Source: Candidatus Coprocola pullicola (lineage in GTDB: Bacteria; Bacillota; Clostridia; Lachnospirales; Anaerotignaceae). From it: DNA of 42,987 nucleotides. Positions 1-6,999 of the stretch are shown here, piece by piece (position 1 is the stretch's first letter; each line of letters begins with the position of its first letter). Location of the stretch: the NCBI GenBank assembly GCA_018715395.1, contig DVLQ01000045.1:1-42987 (forward strand). The letters run 5' to 3'. The notes beneath the pieces are model-generated. The model saw only the letters and a list, made by a program, of their open reading frames with translations. It ran no database searches and was not told the DNA's origin. The position numbers and the translations under genes are program-made.

Positions 1-75
1 CTAAATTTATGGGGTGGGCAATGGGGGTACTTTTCCATGTAAAATGATGTTGTGGAGCATGACAAAATATCCTTT
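1..75 (-). pseudogene. Decayed C-terminal fragment of a C39-like peptidase paralog
   Basis: Positions 1-73 align base for base with 219-290 inside the intact peptidase gene just to the right, at roughly three quarters identity and with one extra base near position 25. Read on the minus strand, the fragment gives GYFVMLHNIILHGKV, which corresponds to GHFIIFHGVTLDGKV of the intact protein. The extra base then shifts the frame and a stop follows. Deleting that base restores a VPIAHPINL-like end matching VLIVDPMNL. The catalytic His (GHF) has become Tyr. It looks like a tandem duplicate that has decayed. The remainder would lie left of the window, so how much of the gene survives is unknown. Confidence 0.6.
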
Positions 76-103
76 GATAATAAGTTAATTTATCAAAAGA
101 TAT
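67..103 (-). terminator. Hairpin downstream of the C39-like peptidase gene
   Basis: Positions 67-80 pair with 90-103 (core TTTGATAA with TTATCAAA), giving about 13 base pairs with one mismatch. The hairpin lies just after the stop of the minus-strand gene at 115-966. The following T-run is weak, so intrinsic termination is plausible but not certain. Confidence 0.4.
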
Positions 104-114
104 TTTAAGGGATA

Positions 115-966
115 TTATGGTTGTAAAGGACAGATAGACCATAAGGGACCGCCGCTGTTTGCCCCCATTTTTAACTCATTAAGCAAAATATCAATATCCC
201 AAGCACGAAGGCTGTTATCTAAATTCATGGGGTCGACAATGAGTACTTTTCCATCCAAAGTAACACCATGAAATATGATGAAATGTCCTCCAGTGGTAAA
301 ATGTCCTTTTTTCATTAACGCGACTAGTATGTTTCCTGTAGAAAGCTCTTTGATAATACCTTCATGGGTATAGTCAGTAAAAGAAGTTGCGTCTAGTCCA
401 AAGGCAATGGCACTATCTGGAATCAAAGAATGATAAGAACCACTTCCAGGAGAGAAATAACCATTTTCTCTTGCCCAGTTTGCCATTTGGTCAGGTGTGA
501 TGATTTGGTCTGTTAATGTGGAAATTACCATTGCCATTGTGGTAGGACCACAGCCATATTTTGCAATGGTATCATTTCCACCATACATTTTATTGCCCCA
601 TCTAGGGTCTGTTTGATTAAAATAAACAATATTTTTAGCACTGCCTGTTAAGTAAGTGATATCGCCTATTGTAAATGTTCCAGTTTCACTTGTGACAGAA
701 GAAGCTAGTTCGTCTTGAGAAGTGAGAGCGTATATAGATAAAGGTTGTTGTTTAGGCTTTTGAGAGAAGTCTTTTTTTGCTTTTTGTATAGATTGTGGTA
801 CAATAGAAGCATATTGTTTATCTATATCAGAAAGGGAAGCAACATGATATTGCATTATATCTTGCAGATAGCCATGAAAACTTTTTTTTGGTAGTTTTTG
901 AGAAAAAAAATAATAAGATAGAATAAATGTTGTGATAAATAAAATTGTGATTCTTAAAAAACGCAA
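115..966 (-). CDS. Exported C39-like cysteine peptidase
   Basis: This 283-residue protein begins with a positively charged end and one hydrophobic segment (about residues 5-22), so it is probably secreted or membrane-anchored. The C-terminal half is a papain-like fold of the peptidase C39-like type. The catalytic Cys lies in YGCGPTTMAM (Cys139), the His in GGHFIIFHG (His228) and the Asp in VDPMN (Asp245). The order and spacing fit this family, whose members cleave peptides or act on the cell wall outside the cell; the substrate cannot be told. A decayed duplicate of its 3' end lies immediately downstream, so the locus has been duplicated. It is divergent from the ABC ATPase gene, with an 86-base intergenic region. 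Confidence 0.75.
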   Translation of the reverse strand: MRFLRITILFITTFILSYYFFSQKLPKKSFHGYLQDIMQYHVASLSDIDKQYASIVPQSIQKAKKDFSQKPKQQPLSIYALTSQDELASSVTSETGTFTIGDITYLTGSAKNIVYFNQTDPRWGNKMYGGNDTIAKYGCGPTTMAMVISTLTDQIITPDQMANWARENGYFSPGSGSYHSLIPDSAIAFGLDATSFTDYTHEGIIKELSTGNILVALMKKGHFTTGGHFIIFHGVTLDGKVLIVDPMNLDNSLRAWDIDILLNELKMGANSGGPLWSICPLQP

Positions 967-1052
967 GGGATTATGCCTCCTTTCTGTGTTTGATTATAGC
1001 ATTTTTATAACAAAATGTATAGCAATGATTTTCTGAGAGGAGGAGTTAAAAG

Positions 1053-1742
1053 ATGGCGGAAATATCTTTTCAGAATGTTGTCAAAATATTTGAAAACAAT
1101 GCAGTGGGATTAAACCATTTTAATTTAGAAATTGAAAAGGGAGAATTTATATTTTTGTTAGGCAAAAGCGGAGCAGGCAAAAGCACTTCTTTAAGATTGA
1201 TTACAAAAGAGATTGAACCAACAAAAGGAAAAATATTTGTGCAGGAAAGAGATTTATCGCAATTAACAAAAAAGGAATTGCCGTATTTTCGCCGTTGTAT
1301 GGGAGTTGTGTGGCAGGAAACACAGCTATTGCCCCAAAAGACTGTTTATGAAAATGTGGCCTTTGCTATGGAAGTATTAGAAGCGTCAAAAAAAGAGATA
1401 CAAAAAGATGTTCCGGCGGCATTGGGACTTGTAAACATGAATAAAAAGGCAAATGCTTATCCAAGAGAGTTATCCGGCGGAGAATGCCTTCGTGTGGCAC
1501 TTGCAAGGGCATTGGTGAACAATCCCTCTATACTCATTGCAGACGAGCCTACAGGAAATTTGGACTATGATTCGGCATGGGATATTATGTGTTTGTTAGA
1601 TGAAGTCAACCGCTGCGGTGTTACAGTGGTAGTGGCGACGCATGCAAGAGATTTGGTAAAACTCATGAAAAAAAGAGTGATTGAGCTGCGAGCAGGATAT
1701 GTAGCAAGAGATGTGCCTAAGGGAGGGATATTACGAGATTAA
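1053..1742 (+). CDS. ftsE: FtsE-like ABC transporter ATPase without an adjacent FtsX
   Basis: This 229-residue protein has all motifs of an ABC ATPase: Walker A GKSGAGKST (37-45), Q-loop Gln near residue 88, signature LSGGE (140-144), Walker B ending DEPTGNLD (164-171) and the H-loop His near 197. Length and the TGNLD ending place it in the FtsE/LolD/MacB group. FtsE works with the membrane protein FtsX to activate cell-wall hydrolases at division. Here no ftsX follows; the stop codon is followed at once by noncoding tandem repeats. After LSGGE the usual QQR reads CLR, a mild departure. A strong GAGGAGG site precedes the ATG. The membrane partner may be encoded elsewhere, or this may serve another transporter. 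Confidence 0.75.
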   Translation: MAEISFQNVVKIFENNAVGLNHFNLEIEKGEFIFLLGKSGAGKSTSLRLITKEIEPTKGKIFVQERDLSQLTKKELPYFRRCMGVVWQETQLLPQKTVYENVAFAMEVLEASKKEIQKDVPAALGLVNMNKKANAYPRELSGGECLRVALARALVNNPSILIADEPTGNLDYDSAWDIMCLLDEVNRCGVTVVVATHARDLVKLMKKRVIELRAGYVARDVPKGGILRD

Positions 1743-1765
1743 AAGTTGTTGCGGGAGGACTTTGA

Positions 1766-1951
1766 GGATATAGACAAAATTGAAAATCCTTAGGAGAGAG
1801 AAGTATAACAGTTCATGCTATGGGAATAAATGCCTTGAAACTGGTTGTTTTCCTGGTTGGAAGAATATTCCGACTGAGGAGTGCATTTAGGAAACGCTTT
1901 GTTTTCCAAGCGTTTCCGATGTACTACATTTATAAAAATTTGTCTATATTC
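1766..1951 (+). ncRNA. Structured RNA element, copy A
   Basis: The ends pair: 1766-1778 (GGATATAGACAAA) with 1939-1951, 13 pairs including one G-U. Inside are three hairpins in the same order as in copy B. H1 pairs 1809-1813 with 1839-1843 and holds an inner hairpin at 1822-1835. H2 pairs 1851-1862 with 1868-1880, with two mismatches and a bulged G1872. H3 pairs 1890-1899 with 1908-1917, ten perfect pairs. The G-U pairs work only when the plus strand is transcribed. I do not recognise the class, and no promoter of its own was identified; read-through from the ATPase gene is possible. Confidence 0.55.
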
Positions 1952-1980
1952 TGAAGTTGTCGAAGAAGGATTTTGGTGGC

Positions 1981-2164
1981 GTTGACAAAATTGACAACCT
2001 TTAGGAGAGGGAAACATAAACAGTTGGTTCTATGGGCAGAAATGCCTTGAAACCCACTGTTTACCTAGTGGAAAGAAAATTCCGACTAGGGAGCGCATTT
2101 GGGAAACACTTCGTTTTCCAAACTCTTCCAATGTATCGCATCTGTAAAAAAATGGTTTGTCTAC
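1981..2164 (+). ncRNA. Structured RNA element, copy B
   Basis: The ends pair: 1981-1989 with 2156-2164, with one T-T mismatch. H1 pairs 2017-2027 with 2053-2063 (ten of eleven positions) and holds an inner hairpin GGCA-GAAA-TGCC at 2035-2046 with a GNRA tetraloop. H2 pairs 2064-2073 with 2080-2090 around a bulged G2084. H3 pairs 2098-2107 with 2113-2122, ten pairs including one G-U. Primary sequence differs from copy A at many stem positions, yet the same helices and the same bulged G in H2 form. A weak AAGC/GCTT stem followed by nine T (2189-2197) may be the 3' end of the transcript. Confidence 0.55.
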
Positions 2165-2219
2165 ATTCTGAAGCTGTCGAAGGAGGGCTTTTTTTTTGAA
2201 AAAATTTTTAAAAAAGGTA

Positions 2220-2246
2220 TTAAGTTTTGCCTATAATAGCCGATAA
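2220..2246 (+). promoter_or_regulatory. Sigma-28 (SigD/FliA-type) promoter of fliC
   Basis: TTAA at 2220-2223, a 15-base spacer, then GCCGATAA at 2239-2246. The -10 element matches the sigma-28 consensus fully and the spacing is standard; the -35 is one base off TAAA. Transcription would start near 2253, giving a leader of about 145 nt before the flagellin ATG. Confidence 0.85.
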
Positions 2247-2279
2247 CATAAATGAAAGGAAAAAAGGTAAATGATGATA

Positions 2280-2390
2280 CTGCCTTCGAGTCGACGGTCG
2301 GCAGAGGAGTTTGCTTTTTTCTAATCAAATGTAACTTTATAAATGGACTAGTGGGAAAATGGAGTTTCCCATGATAAACTACATGGAGGT
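2280..2390 (+). promoter_or_regulatory. fliC 5' leader with two apparent CsrA binding sites
   Basis: Site 1 is a hairpin at 2351-2372. GGGAAA pairs with TTTCCC, extended by a T-A and a G-T pair, around a hexaloop ATGGAG with GGA exposed, the classic CsrA target shape. Site 2 is TACATGGAGGT at 2380-2390, which fits the CsrA consensus RUACARGGAUGU closely and contains the ribosome-binding site (GGAGG 2385-2389). The two GGA cores are 24 nt apart, within range for one CsrA dimer to bridge. A separate stem CTGCC/GGCAG lies at 2280-2304. csrA and fliW are encoded 3 kb away, so the known CsrA-FliW control of flagellin translation is expected here. Confidence 0.75.
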
Positions 2391-2398
2391 AGATTTTT

Positions 2399-4099
2399 AT
2401 GATTATTCAACACAACATTTCTGCATTAAATTCTTACAATCAATTAAGCGGTAACAATAATGCATTGGCTCAAAACTTGAAGAAATTATCTTCCGGTTAC
2501 AAAATCAACAGTGCAGCAGACAATGCCGCAGGTCTTGCGATCTCTGAAAAAATGAGAGCTCAAATCACAGGATTGGAAACAGCTCAGCAAAATGCACAAG
2601 ATAGTATTTCTTTGGTGCAGACAGCTGAAGGTGCTTTAACAGAAGTTCATTCTATGTTAAACCGTATGGTAGAACTTTCCACACAGGCTTCCAATGGTAC
2701 TTATTCCGATACAGACAGACAAAAATTACAAGATGAAATTACAGAACTGCAAAATGAAATTGACAGAATTGCAGATGCTACAAATTTCAATGGTATCGAC
2801 TTATTAAATGGTAACTTAGACGGTACTGTAGCAGTAGGCGGTATTTCCGGTGGTTCTGCAACACAGATTAAAGCTATAAAATCTAAATTTGAGTCCACTG
2901 CTGCGATAGGAGATTTTGCTACAGGTGATTTAAAACTTGGCGACAAAGTTTCAGTTAGCTTTGAATATACAGATGCAAACGGTGCTACACAAACAAAAAC
3001 ATTGGAATATGAAGTAACTGTTGTTGGAACTGCCACAACTAAATTTAAGTTTAAAGACGCAAATGGTACGGAATATGAAGCAGCTGCTAATGGTGATGCA
3101 TTAAAAGGTACTGATTTGTCAAAAGCTATTGCAGCGAGTTTGGCAGCAGATGCAGACATCAGCAAAGCGTTTAGTGTAACTGAAAATGCTGGTAAGTTGA
3201 CATTTGAATCCAATGTGGCTGGTGCTAGTTCAACAGCGATTGGTAAAATGAATATTTTCACAACATCAGCTACAGGCGGTCCAACAAAAGAATTGTCTGT
3301 AGGTGTTAGCCAGACTGTAGTAGGAGCAGATGCACAAACAGGTTATGACTTTAGTAAAGTAACACCATTTGACCCTACAGCTGCTGGAGCAAAACTAGAA
3401 GATTCTATTGTTACAATAGGCGATAAGAAATTTGCATTTTTAGCAAAAGGCATAAAACTTACAGATGATGTATTACAGATGCTGAAAGACAGTGGAATAG
3501 ACGGATCTGTTGAACTTGCTGGTACTAATGTAGCTGCTGCTGACGTTGTTAATATGGTAGAAACAATTAACAAAGCATTTGGAAAGACTGTAGTAGAACA
3601 AGGTTCTGTAACGGCTGGTGCATTTGCTGCAAATACTACAGGTACTGTAATTAGATTGACGCCAGATGCTGGTATTGAAACCGTTACAGGCGGCGCAGGA
3701 AAAGCGTTGAATTTACAAATTGGCGATACAGCTGATGAGTATAACAGACTACAAGTTAACATACAAGACTGCCATGCAAAAGCATTAGGTGTTGACCAAA
3801 TCAATGTTACAACAGAAGCAAGTGCTGCAGAAGGTATTGACAGCATTAAAGCAGCTATTGATACTGTTTCTCAAGTAAGAGCAAAACTGGGTGCTACACA
3901 AAACAGACTTGACCATACATTAAACAACTTGGAAACAACCACAACAAACTTGACAGAATCTGAAAGCCGTATTAGAGATACAGACATGGCAAAAGAAATG
4001 ATGGACTATACAAAGAACAACATTTTGATACAATCTTCTCAAGCTATGTTGGCACAGGCAAACCAAGTTCCTCAAGGAGTTCTTCAGTTATTACAATAA
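2399..4099 (+). CDS. fliC: Flagellin
   Basis: This 566-residue protein is the structural subunit of the flagellar filament. The N-terminal D0/D1 region (residues 1-140) carries the hallmark MIIQHNISALNSYNQL start, LKKLSSGYKINSAADNAAGLAISEKM and FNGIDLLNG. The C-terminal D1/D0 region (about 480-566) carries AIDTVSQVRAKLGATQNRLDHT and the LLQ end. Both pack into the filament core and are recognised for export. The middle (about 150-470) is rich in Ala, Thr and Gly and is the surface-exposed variable part. Translation starts nine bases after GGAGG. The gene has its own sigma-28 promoter and a strong terminator. It faces its post-transcriptional regulators csrA and fliW across fliB. Confidence 0.97.
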   Translation: MIIQHNISALNSYNQLSGNNNALAQNLKKLSSGYKINSAADNAAGLAISEKMRAQITGLETAQQNAQDSISLVQTAEGALTEVHSMLNRMVELSTQASNGTYSDTDRQKLQDEITELQNEIDRIADATNFNGIDLLNGNLDGTVAVGGISGGSATQIKAIKSKFESTAAIGDFATGDLKLGDKVSVSFEYTDANGATQTKTLEYEVTVVGTATTKFKFKDANGTEYEAAANGDALKGTDLSKAIAASLAADADISKAFSVTENAGKLTFESNVAGASSTAIGKMNIFTTSATGGPTKELSVGVSQTVVGADAQTGYDFSKVTPFDPTAAGAKLEDSIVTIGDKKFAFLAKGIKLTDDVLQMLKDSGIDGSVELAGTNVAAADVVNMVETINKAFGKTVVEQGSVTAGAFAANTTGTVIRLTPDAGIETVTGGAGKALNLQIGDTADEYNRLQVNIQDCHAKALGVDQINVTTEASAAEGIDSIKAAIDTVSQVRAKLGATQNRLDHTLNNLETTTTNLTESESRIRDTDMAKEMMDYTKNNILIQSSQAMLAQANQVPQGVLQLLQ

Positions 4100-4139
4100 T
4101 TTATAAGATACAAAGCGTTAAGAAACATAATTTCCTTTT

Positions 4140-4171
4140 AGAGGGCAGGCACAATGTGCCTGTCCTCTTTT
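4140..4171 (+). terminator. Intrinsic terminator of fliC
   Basis: AGAGGGCAGGCACA pairs with TGCCTGTCCTCT around a short loop, followed by TTTT. It lies 41 bases after the flagellin stop. It also contains an ATG that opens a spurious longer frame into fliB. Confidence 0.85.
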
Positions 4172-4222
4172 AATAGTATTAAAAAAATAAATTTTCATAA
4201 AATCAATGTTGGAGGAAGAAAT

Positions 4223-5512
4223 ATGCCTAAAATAAATGTAATAAAGCCATCTTATTATGATACTTTTCAATGTATAGGAGGTACTTGCAGACAAAGCTGC
4301 TGTAGTAATTGGAATATTACATTATCAAAAGAAGAATTTAAAAAAACAAAAAAAGCACTAAAATCTGATATGATAAAAGAAATTTTTTCAGATGCCTTTG
4401 TACCAACATCTGGAAATAGCTTACAAAAAACGAATACCTATAAAATGAAATTGAAGGAAAATGGGGACTGTCCTTTTTTGGACGAGCAAAGATTATGCTG
4501 GATTTATAAAGATTGCGGACCTGAAATTATGAGTAAAACTTGTAGGATTTTTCCAAGGTTTAATATGCTATACGACAGAACAAGATTAGATTGTTCTTTG
4601 ACGTTGGGTTGTGAAGAAGTGGTCAGATTGCTTTTGGAAGAAAAAGAAGGTTTTTTGTTACAAACAGAAGAAAAGGATATTTCTTTTGAGGAGTTAAGTG
4701 ATTATGAAAATATGCCATCACTGCTTTTTGTAAAAAAACCTATTTTAAAAGAATATTATACAATAAGAGGGTTGGTACTTGGTATTTTGCAAAACAGAGA
4801 ATATGATATGGGAGAACGTATGATATTGCTGGGTATTGCATTACAAAAAGTTCATAGCATGGAAAAAGAAGAAAAATTAGAAGAAATACCACAATATGTC
4901 AACAATTTTTTACAAAATATGAATAAAATACAAAATAAAAATGTGTATCAACAATTTTTTGAAAATATACAAGGACATAGTCGTCTGAGAGCACTAAATA
5001 CTTTGACAAAATACTATTCTATTTGGAATTTAAATCAATTGAGAAAGGACATTAGAACAAGTATATTGACAAGAATTGATGCTGATATGAAATTTCAAGC
5101 CTCTCAGCAACAGAAAAAAGAAGACCAGGAAGTTATATTTGATAAGGTGAAATATCATTTTGATGGTGAAAAATATGCTGAAGCAGAAGAATATTTTAAA
5201 AATTGGACAAAGAAAAATCCTCATGTGTTGGAAAATATAATTGTATCATTAGCATGGCAAAAGAAAATTCCTTTTGCATATGGGAAAGATATTTGGAAAA
5301 ATTATTGTGCATTTGCTGTTATGTATAGTATTTTTCGTTTTAATTTAGCAATGTTTATTACAAAGGATACAACGGAAGAAGAAATAATTGATTGTATCGT
5401 AACTACAGCGCGTAGTATATTACATAATGATGAAAATACAAAAAAATTGGAAGATGAATTGGAAGATAATGAAAGCAATACATTGGCTCATATGGCAATG
5501 CTTGTATTATAA
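4223..5512 (+). CDS. fliB: Flagellin lysine N-methylase (FliB family)
   Basis: This 429-residue cytoplasmic enzyme methylates surface lysines of flagellin before export. The N-terminal Cys cluster CIGGTCRQSCCSNW (Cys17, 22, 26, 27) and the following GDCPFL, CWIYKDCG and SKTCRIFPR are typical of FliB and suggest a bound metal or Fe-S centre. The C-terminal two thirds is helical and rich in Lys and Glu, with no motif I can name. I chose ATG 4223 because GGAGG sits eight bases before it; the in-frame ATG at 4154 lies inside the fliC terminator. It follows fliC directly and ends at a shared terminator facing csrA. It is either read through from fliC or has its own weak promoter. Confidence 0.9.
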   Translation: MPKINVIKPSYYDTFQCIGGTCRQSCCSNWNITLSKEEFKKTKKALKSDMIKEIFSDAFVPTSGNSLQKTNTYKMKLKENGDCPFLDEQRLCWIYKDCGPEIMSKTCRIFPRFNMLYDRTRLDCSLTLGCEEVVRLLLEEKEGFLLQTEEKDISFEELSDYENMPSLLFVKKPILKEYYTIRGLVLGILQNREYDMGERMILLGIALQKVHSMEKEEKLEEIPQYVNNFLQNMNKIQNKNVYQQFFENIQGHSRLRALNTLTKYYSIWNLNQLRKDIRTSILTRIDADMKFQASQQQKKEDQEVIFDKVKYHFDGEKYAEAEEYFKNWTKKNPHVLENIIVSLAWQKKIPFAYGKDIWKNYCAFAVMYSIFRFNLAMFITKDTTEEEIIDCIVTTARSILHNDENTKKLEDELEDNESNTLAHMAMLVL

Positions 5513-5514
5513 AT

Positions 5515-5552
5515 AAAAAACCCCTAGACTACCTTTGTCTAGGGGGTTTTTT
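5515..5552. terminator. Bidirectional terminator between fliB and csrA
   Basis: CCCCTAGAC (5521-5529) pairs with GTCTAGGGG (5537-5545), flanked by six A on the left and six T on the right, so it works for both converging units. The last T residues overlap the csrA stop codon. Confidence 0.92.
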
Positions 5553-5802
5553 AATCCTTTTTATGTTGCATTAATTCTGTCAATGCAGAAAGACTGGAAA
5601 GAGCGGATAAATCTGTCGAAAGAGTCGTTGTAGCTTCTTGATTGGCAGACGCTGCTTCTAATAACTCAGAACGTACAATAGATATTTCTCTTGGAGCATC
5701 AATGGCAATTTTGACTCTATCAGCAGTGATTTCTTGTATTGTGATTTTAACATTTCCATTAATAACAAGAGATTCAGAGGTTTTTCTTTGCAGTATTAAC
5801 AT
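5551..5802 (-). CDS. csrA: Carbon storage regulator CsrA, RNA-binding translational repressor
   Basis: This 83-residue protein forms an intertwined dimer that binds GGA motifs in RNA. The start MLILQRKTSESLVIN and the ITADRVKIAIDAPREISIVR segment are diagnostic; the Arg of the ISIVR segment corresponds to the RNA-contacting Arg44 of E. coli CsrA. It is longer than the usual 60-75 residues by a Ser/Thr/Leu-rich tail. Its start overlaps the end of fliW by seven bases, so the two are translationally coupled. The expected target is the fliC leader, which carries two matching sites. FliW should antagonise it. Confidence 0.95.
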   Translation of the reverse strand: MLILQRKTSESLVINGNVKITIQEITADRVKIAIDAPREISIVRSELLEAASANQEATTTLSTDLSALSSLSALTELMQHKKD

Positions 5803-6263
5803 GATGTATTTCCCTCCTCCTCTTTTGGTACTAGTGCAGAAAAGGAATGCCTAAATTGATAGGAGGGGTCATCTAATATAACTTGCATAGCTTTATTGTT
5901 ATGCAGATTGATAACAATAGGGCATTTCAAATTTGCTGTACTAGTACGAATGTCGTCTGTCATTCTGCAAATGACATAAAAAAGTAAGTCGCCAATACCT
6001 CGTGCATCAATGCTTTGTATTTCCTTATCAGAAGGAACAGGACGATATTCCGGTAGAAAAGCAAAGGGATTTACTACAAAAAAAGCAATGTTTGGAATTT
6101 TTAAGCTTTGTAAGCAAAGCACATTTTCATTGTTTTTATCAAATTGTATCAAAAGAAACTCCTTTTCTTCTTCAAATCCAAAAAGTCCATTTTGAAATGA
6201 AAGTACTTCATTTTGCTCATAAGCATATGTGCCAAAGTATTTTGTATCACACTGTTTTGTCAT
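5796..6263 (-). CDS. fliW: Flagellar assembly factor FliW
   Basis: This 155-residue cytoplasmic protein binds either flagellin or CsrA. When flagellin is exported, freed FliW captures CsrA and relieves repression of fliC. Family signatures visible are the N-terminal F..GLFGFEEEKEFLLI, the central FFVVNPFAFLPEY and the C-terminal PIVINLHNNKAMQVI. Length is normal. It is preceded by GAGGTGAG and lies nine bases after the DUF6470 gene, in the conserved Bacillus order (yviE-fliW-csrA-hag). Confidence 0.95.
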   Translation of the reverse strand: MTKQCDTKYFGTYAYEQNEVLSFQNGLFGFEEEKEFLLIQFDKNNENVLCLQSLKIPNIAFFVVNPFAFLPEYRPVPSDKEIQSIDARGIGDLLFYVICRMTDDIRTSTANLKCPIVINLHNNKAMQVILDDPSYQFRHSFSALVPKEEEGNTSC

Positions 6264-6271
6264 AACTCACC

Positions 6272-6880
6272 TCATGCTTCTGTATCAATGGTTGGTGTAT
6301 AGTTTGGATTAGCACTTGGCGGTACATATAATGGATCTCCCACATATTCAATTAATACTTCAGGACGTTGTGTTACAGTAAATTCAATATCACCAGGAAT
6401 AAATTCAAAGCCTGTTTTATCAATTTTCCAGTCGAAATTTAATTTATCCATTTCATATTGTATTGTTAAATCCGGCTTTGACCAGTTGATATTTGGTCCC
6501 GCTTTTGGTATGAAATCCAGACCATAATCTGTGTTTACCATATTTCTTTGTTTGATAACTTGGTCCAAAGCATCATCGCCTAATGTTGCGCTTAATAATA
6601 TTTGTCCTTCTTGTGCAAATGTTGCAGTAGCTTCATAAGCTGCATGTCTTCCCTTTTCTGCAAAAGAATTTATCAAAGAGCTGGTGGAAGCAGGACGAAT
6701 GGAATCTCTTGCTTCAAAGGTATCCATATTTAAGCGGATAGGGCTGCTTTTGATTTGCAGACCGCCATCATTACGGCTAATTTCTAAATCAGCCGTTCCT
6801 CTTTTGTATTCAAGCCTAGCATCATTTACTTTAAATTCAATAGAAATCGGAACGGTAGTAATTTTTAAAAGCTGTTCCAT
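6272..6880 (-). CDS. DUF6470 family protein (YviE-like)
   Basis: This 202-residue soluble protein lies between flgL and fliW, exactly where B. subtilis has yviE. It begins MEQLLKITTVPISIEFKVNDARLEYK and has alternating polar/hydrophobic stretches consistent with beta structure at both ends, with a helical middle. The family has no established function; genomic position ties it to flagellar assembly. I chose the ATG at 6880, seven bases after AAAGGGG, over a TTG two codons upstream. A possible terminator separates it from flgL, so it may start a sub-operon with fliW and csrA. Confidence 0.8.
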   Translation of the reverse strand: MEQLLKITTVPISIEFKVNDARLEYKRGTADLEISRNDGGLQIKSSPIRLNMDTFEARDSIRPASTSSLINSFAEKGRHAAYEATATFAQEGQILLSATLGDDALDQVIKQRNMVNTDYGLDFIPKAGPNINWSKPDLTIQYEMDKLNFDWKIDKTGFEFIPGDIEFTVTQRPEVLIEYVGDPLYVPPSANPNYTPTIDTEA

Positions 6881-6956
6881 ATACAATCCCCTTTCTTTTA
6901 TGATAATAATAAAGTTATTTTTATACTATATTGATTTTATGATAAATTTTGTGATA

Positions 6957-6995
6957 AAAACCATAGCGAAAAAATAGTTTTTACACTATGGTTTT
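6957..6995 (-). terminator. Possible internal terminator between flgL and the DUF6470 gene
   Basis: AAAACCATAG (6957-6966) pairs with CTATGGTTTT (6986-6995), ten perfect pairs with a 19-base loop, and the minus strand continues with T. It lies just after the flgL stop and could reduce read-through into fliW-csrA. Confidence 0.55.
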
Positions 6996-6999
6996 ATGT

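Larger units (their letters stand above)
1743..2190 (+). repeat. Two tandem imperfect direct repeats of 211-217 bp
   Basis: The junction motif AAGTTGT/AAGCTGTCGAAG-GAGG occurs at about 1743, 1954 and 2171, defining two full units. Shared blocks in order are GACAAAATTGA, CTTTAGGAGAG, AACAGTT, TATGGG, AATGCCTTGAAA, TTCCGACT, GCATTT, GGAAAC, GTTTTCCAA, TTTGTCTA and TTCTGAAG. The repeat begins right after the stop codon of the ABC ATPase gene and ends in a run of nine T at 2189-2197. No open frame is conserved between the copies; what is conserved is RNA base pairing (see the two ncRNA entries). Confidence 0.85.

Noticed and set aside
1790-2017. 75-codon minus-strand frame over the tandem repeats
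   Set aside because: It spans the repeat junction, is not conserved in the second copy and has no recognisable motif; RNA pairing explains the conservation better.
1743-2190. CRISPR-like array
   Set aside because: There are only two units, each over 200 bp, with no short regular repeats and spacers and no cas genes.
2701-3846. Long minus-strand frames opposite fliC
   Set aside because: They mirror the Ala/Thr-rich flagellin codons, have no ribosome-binding site and resemble no family; typical antisense shadows.
4154-4222. Upstream ATG extension of fliB
   Set aside because: It lies inside the fliC terminator hairpin and lacks a ribosome-binding site, whereas ATG 4223 has GGAGG.
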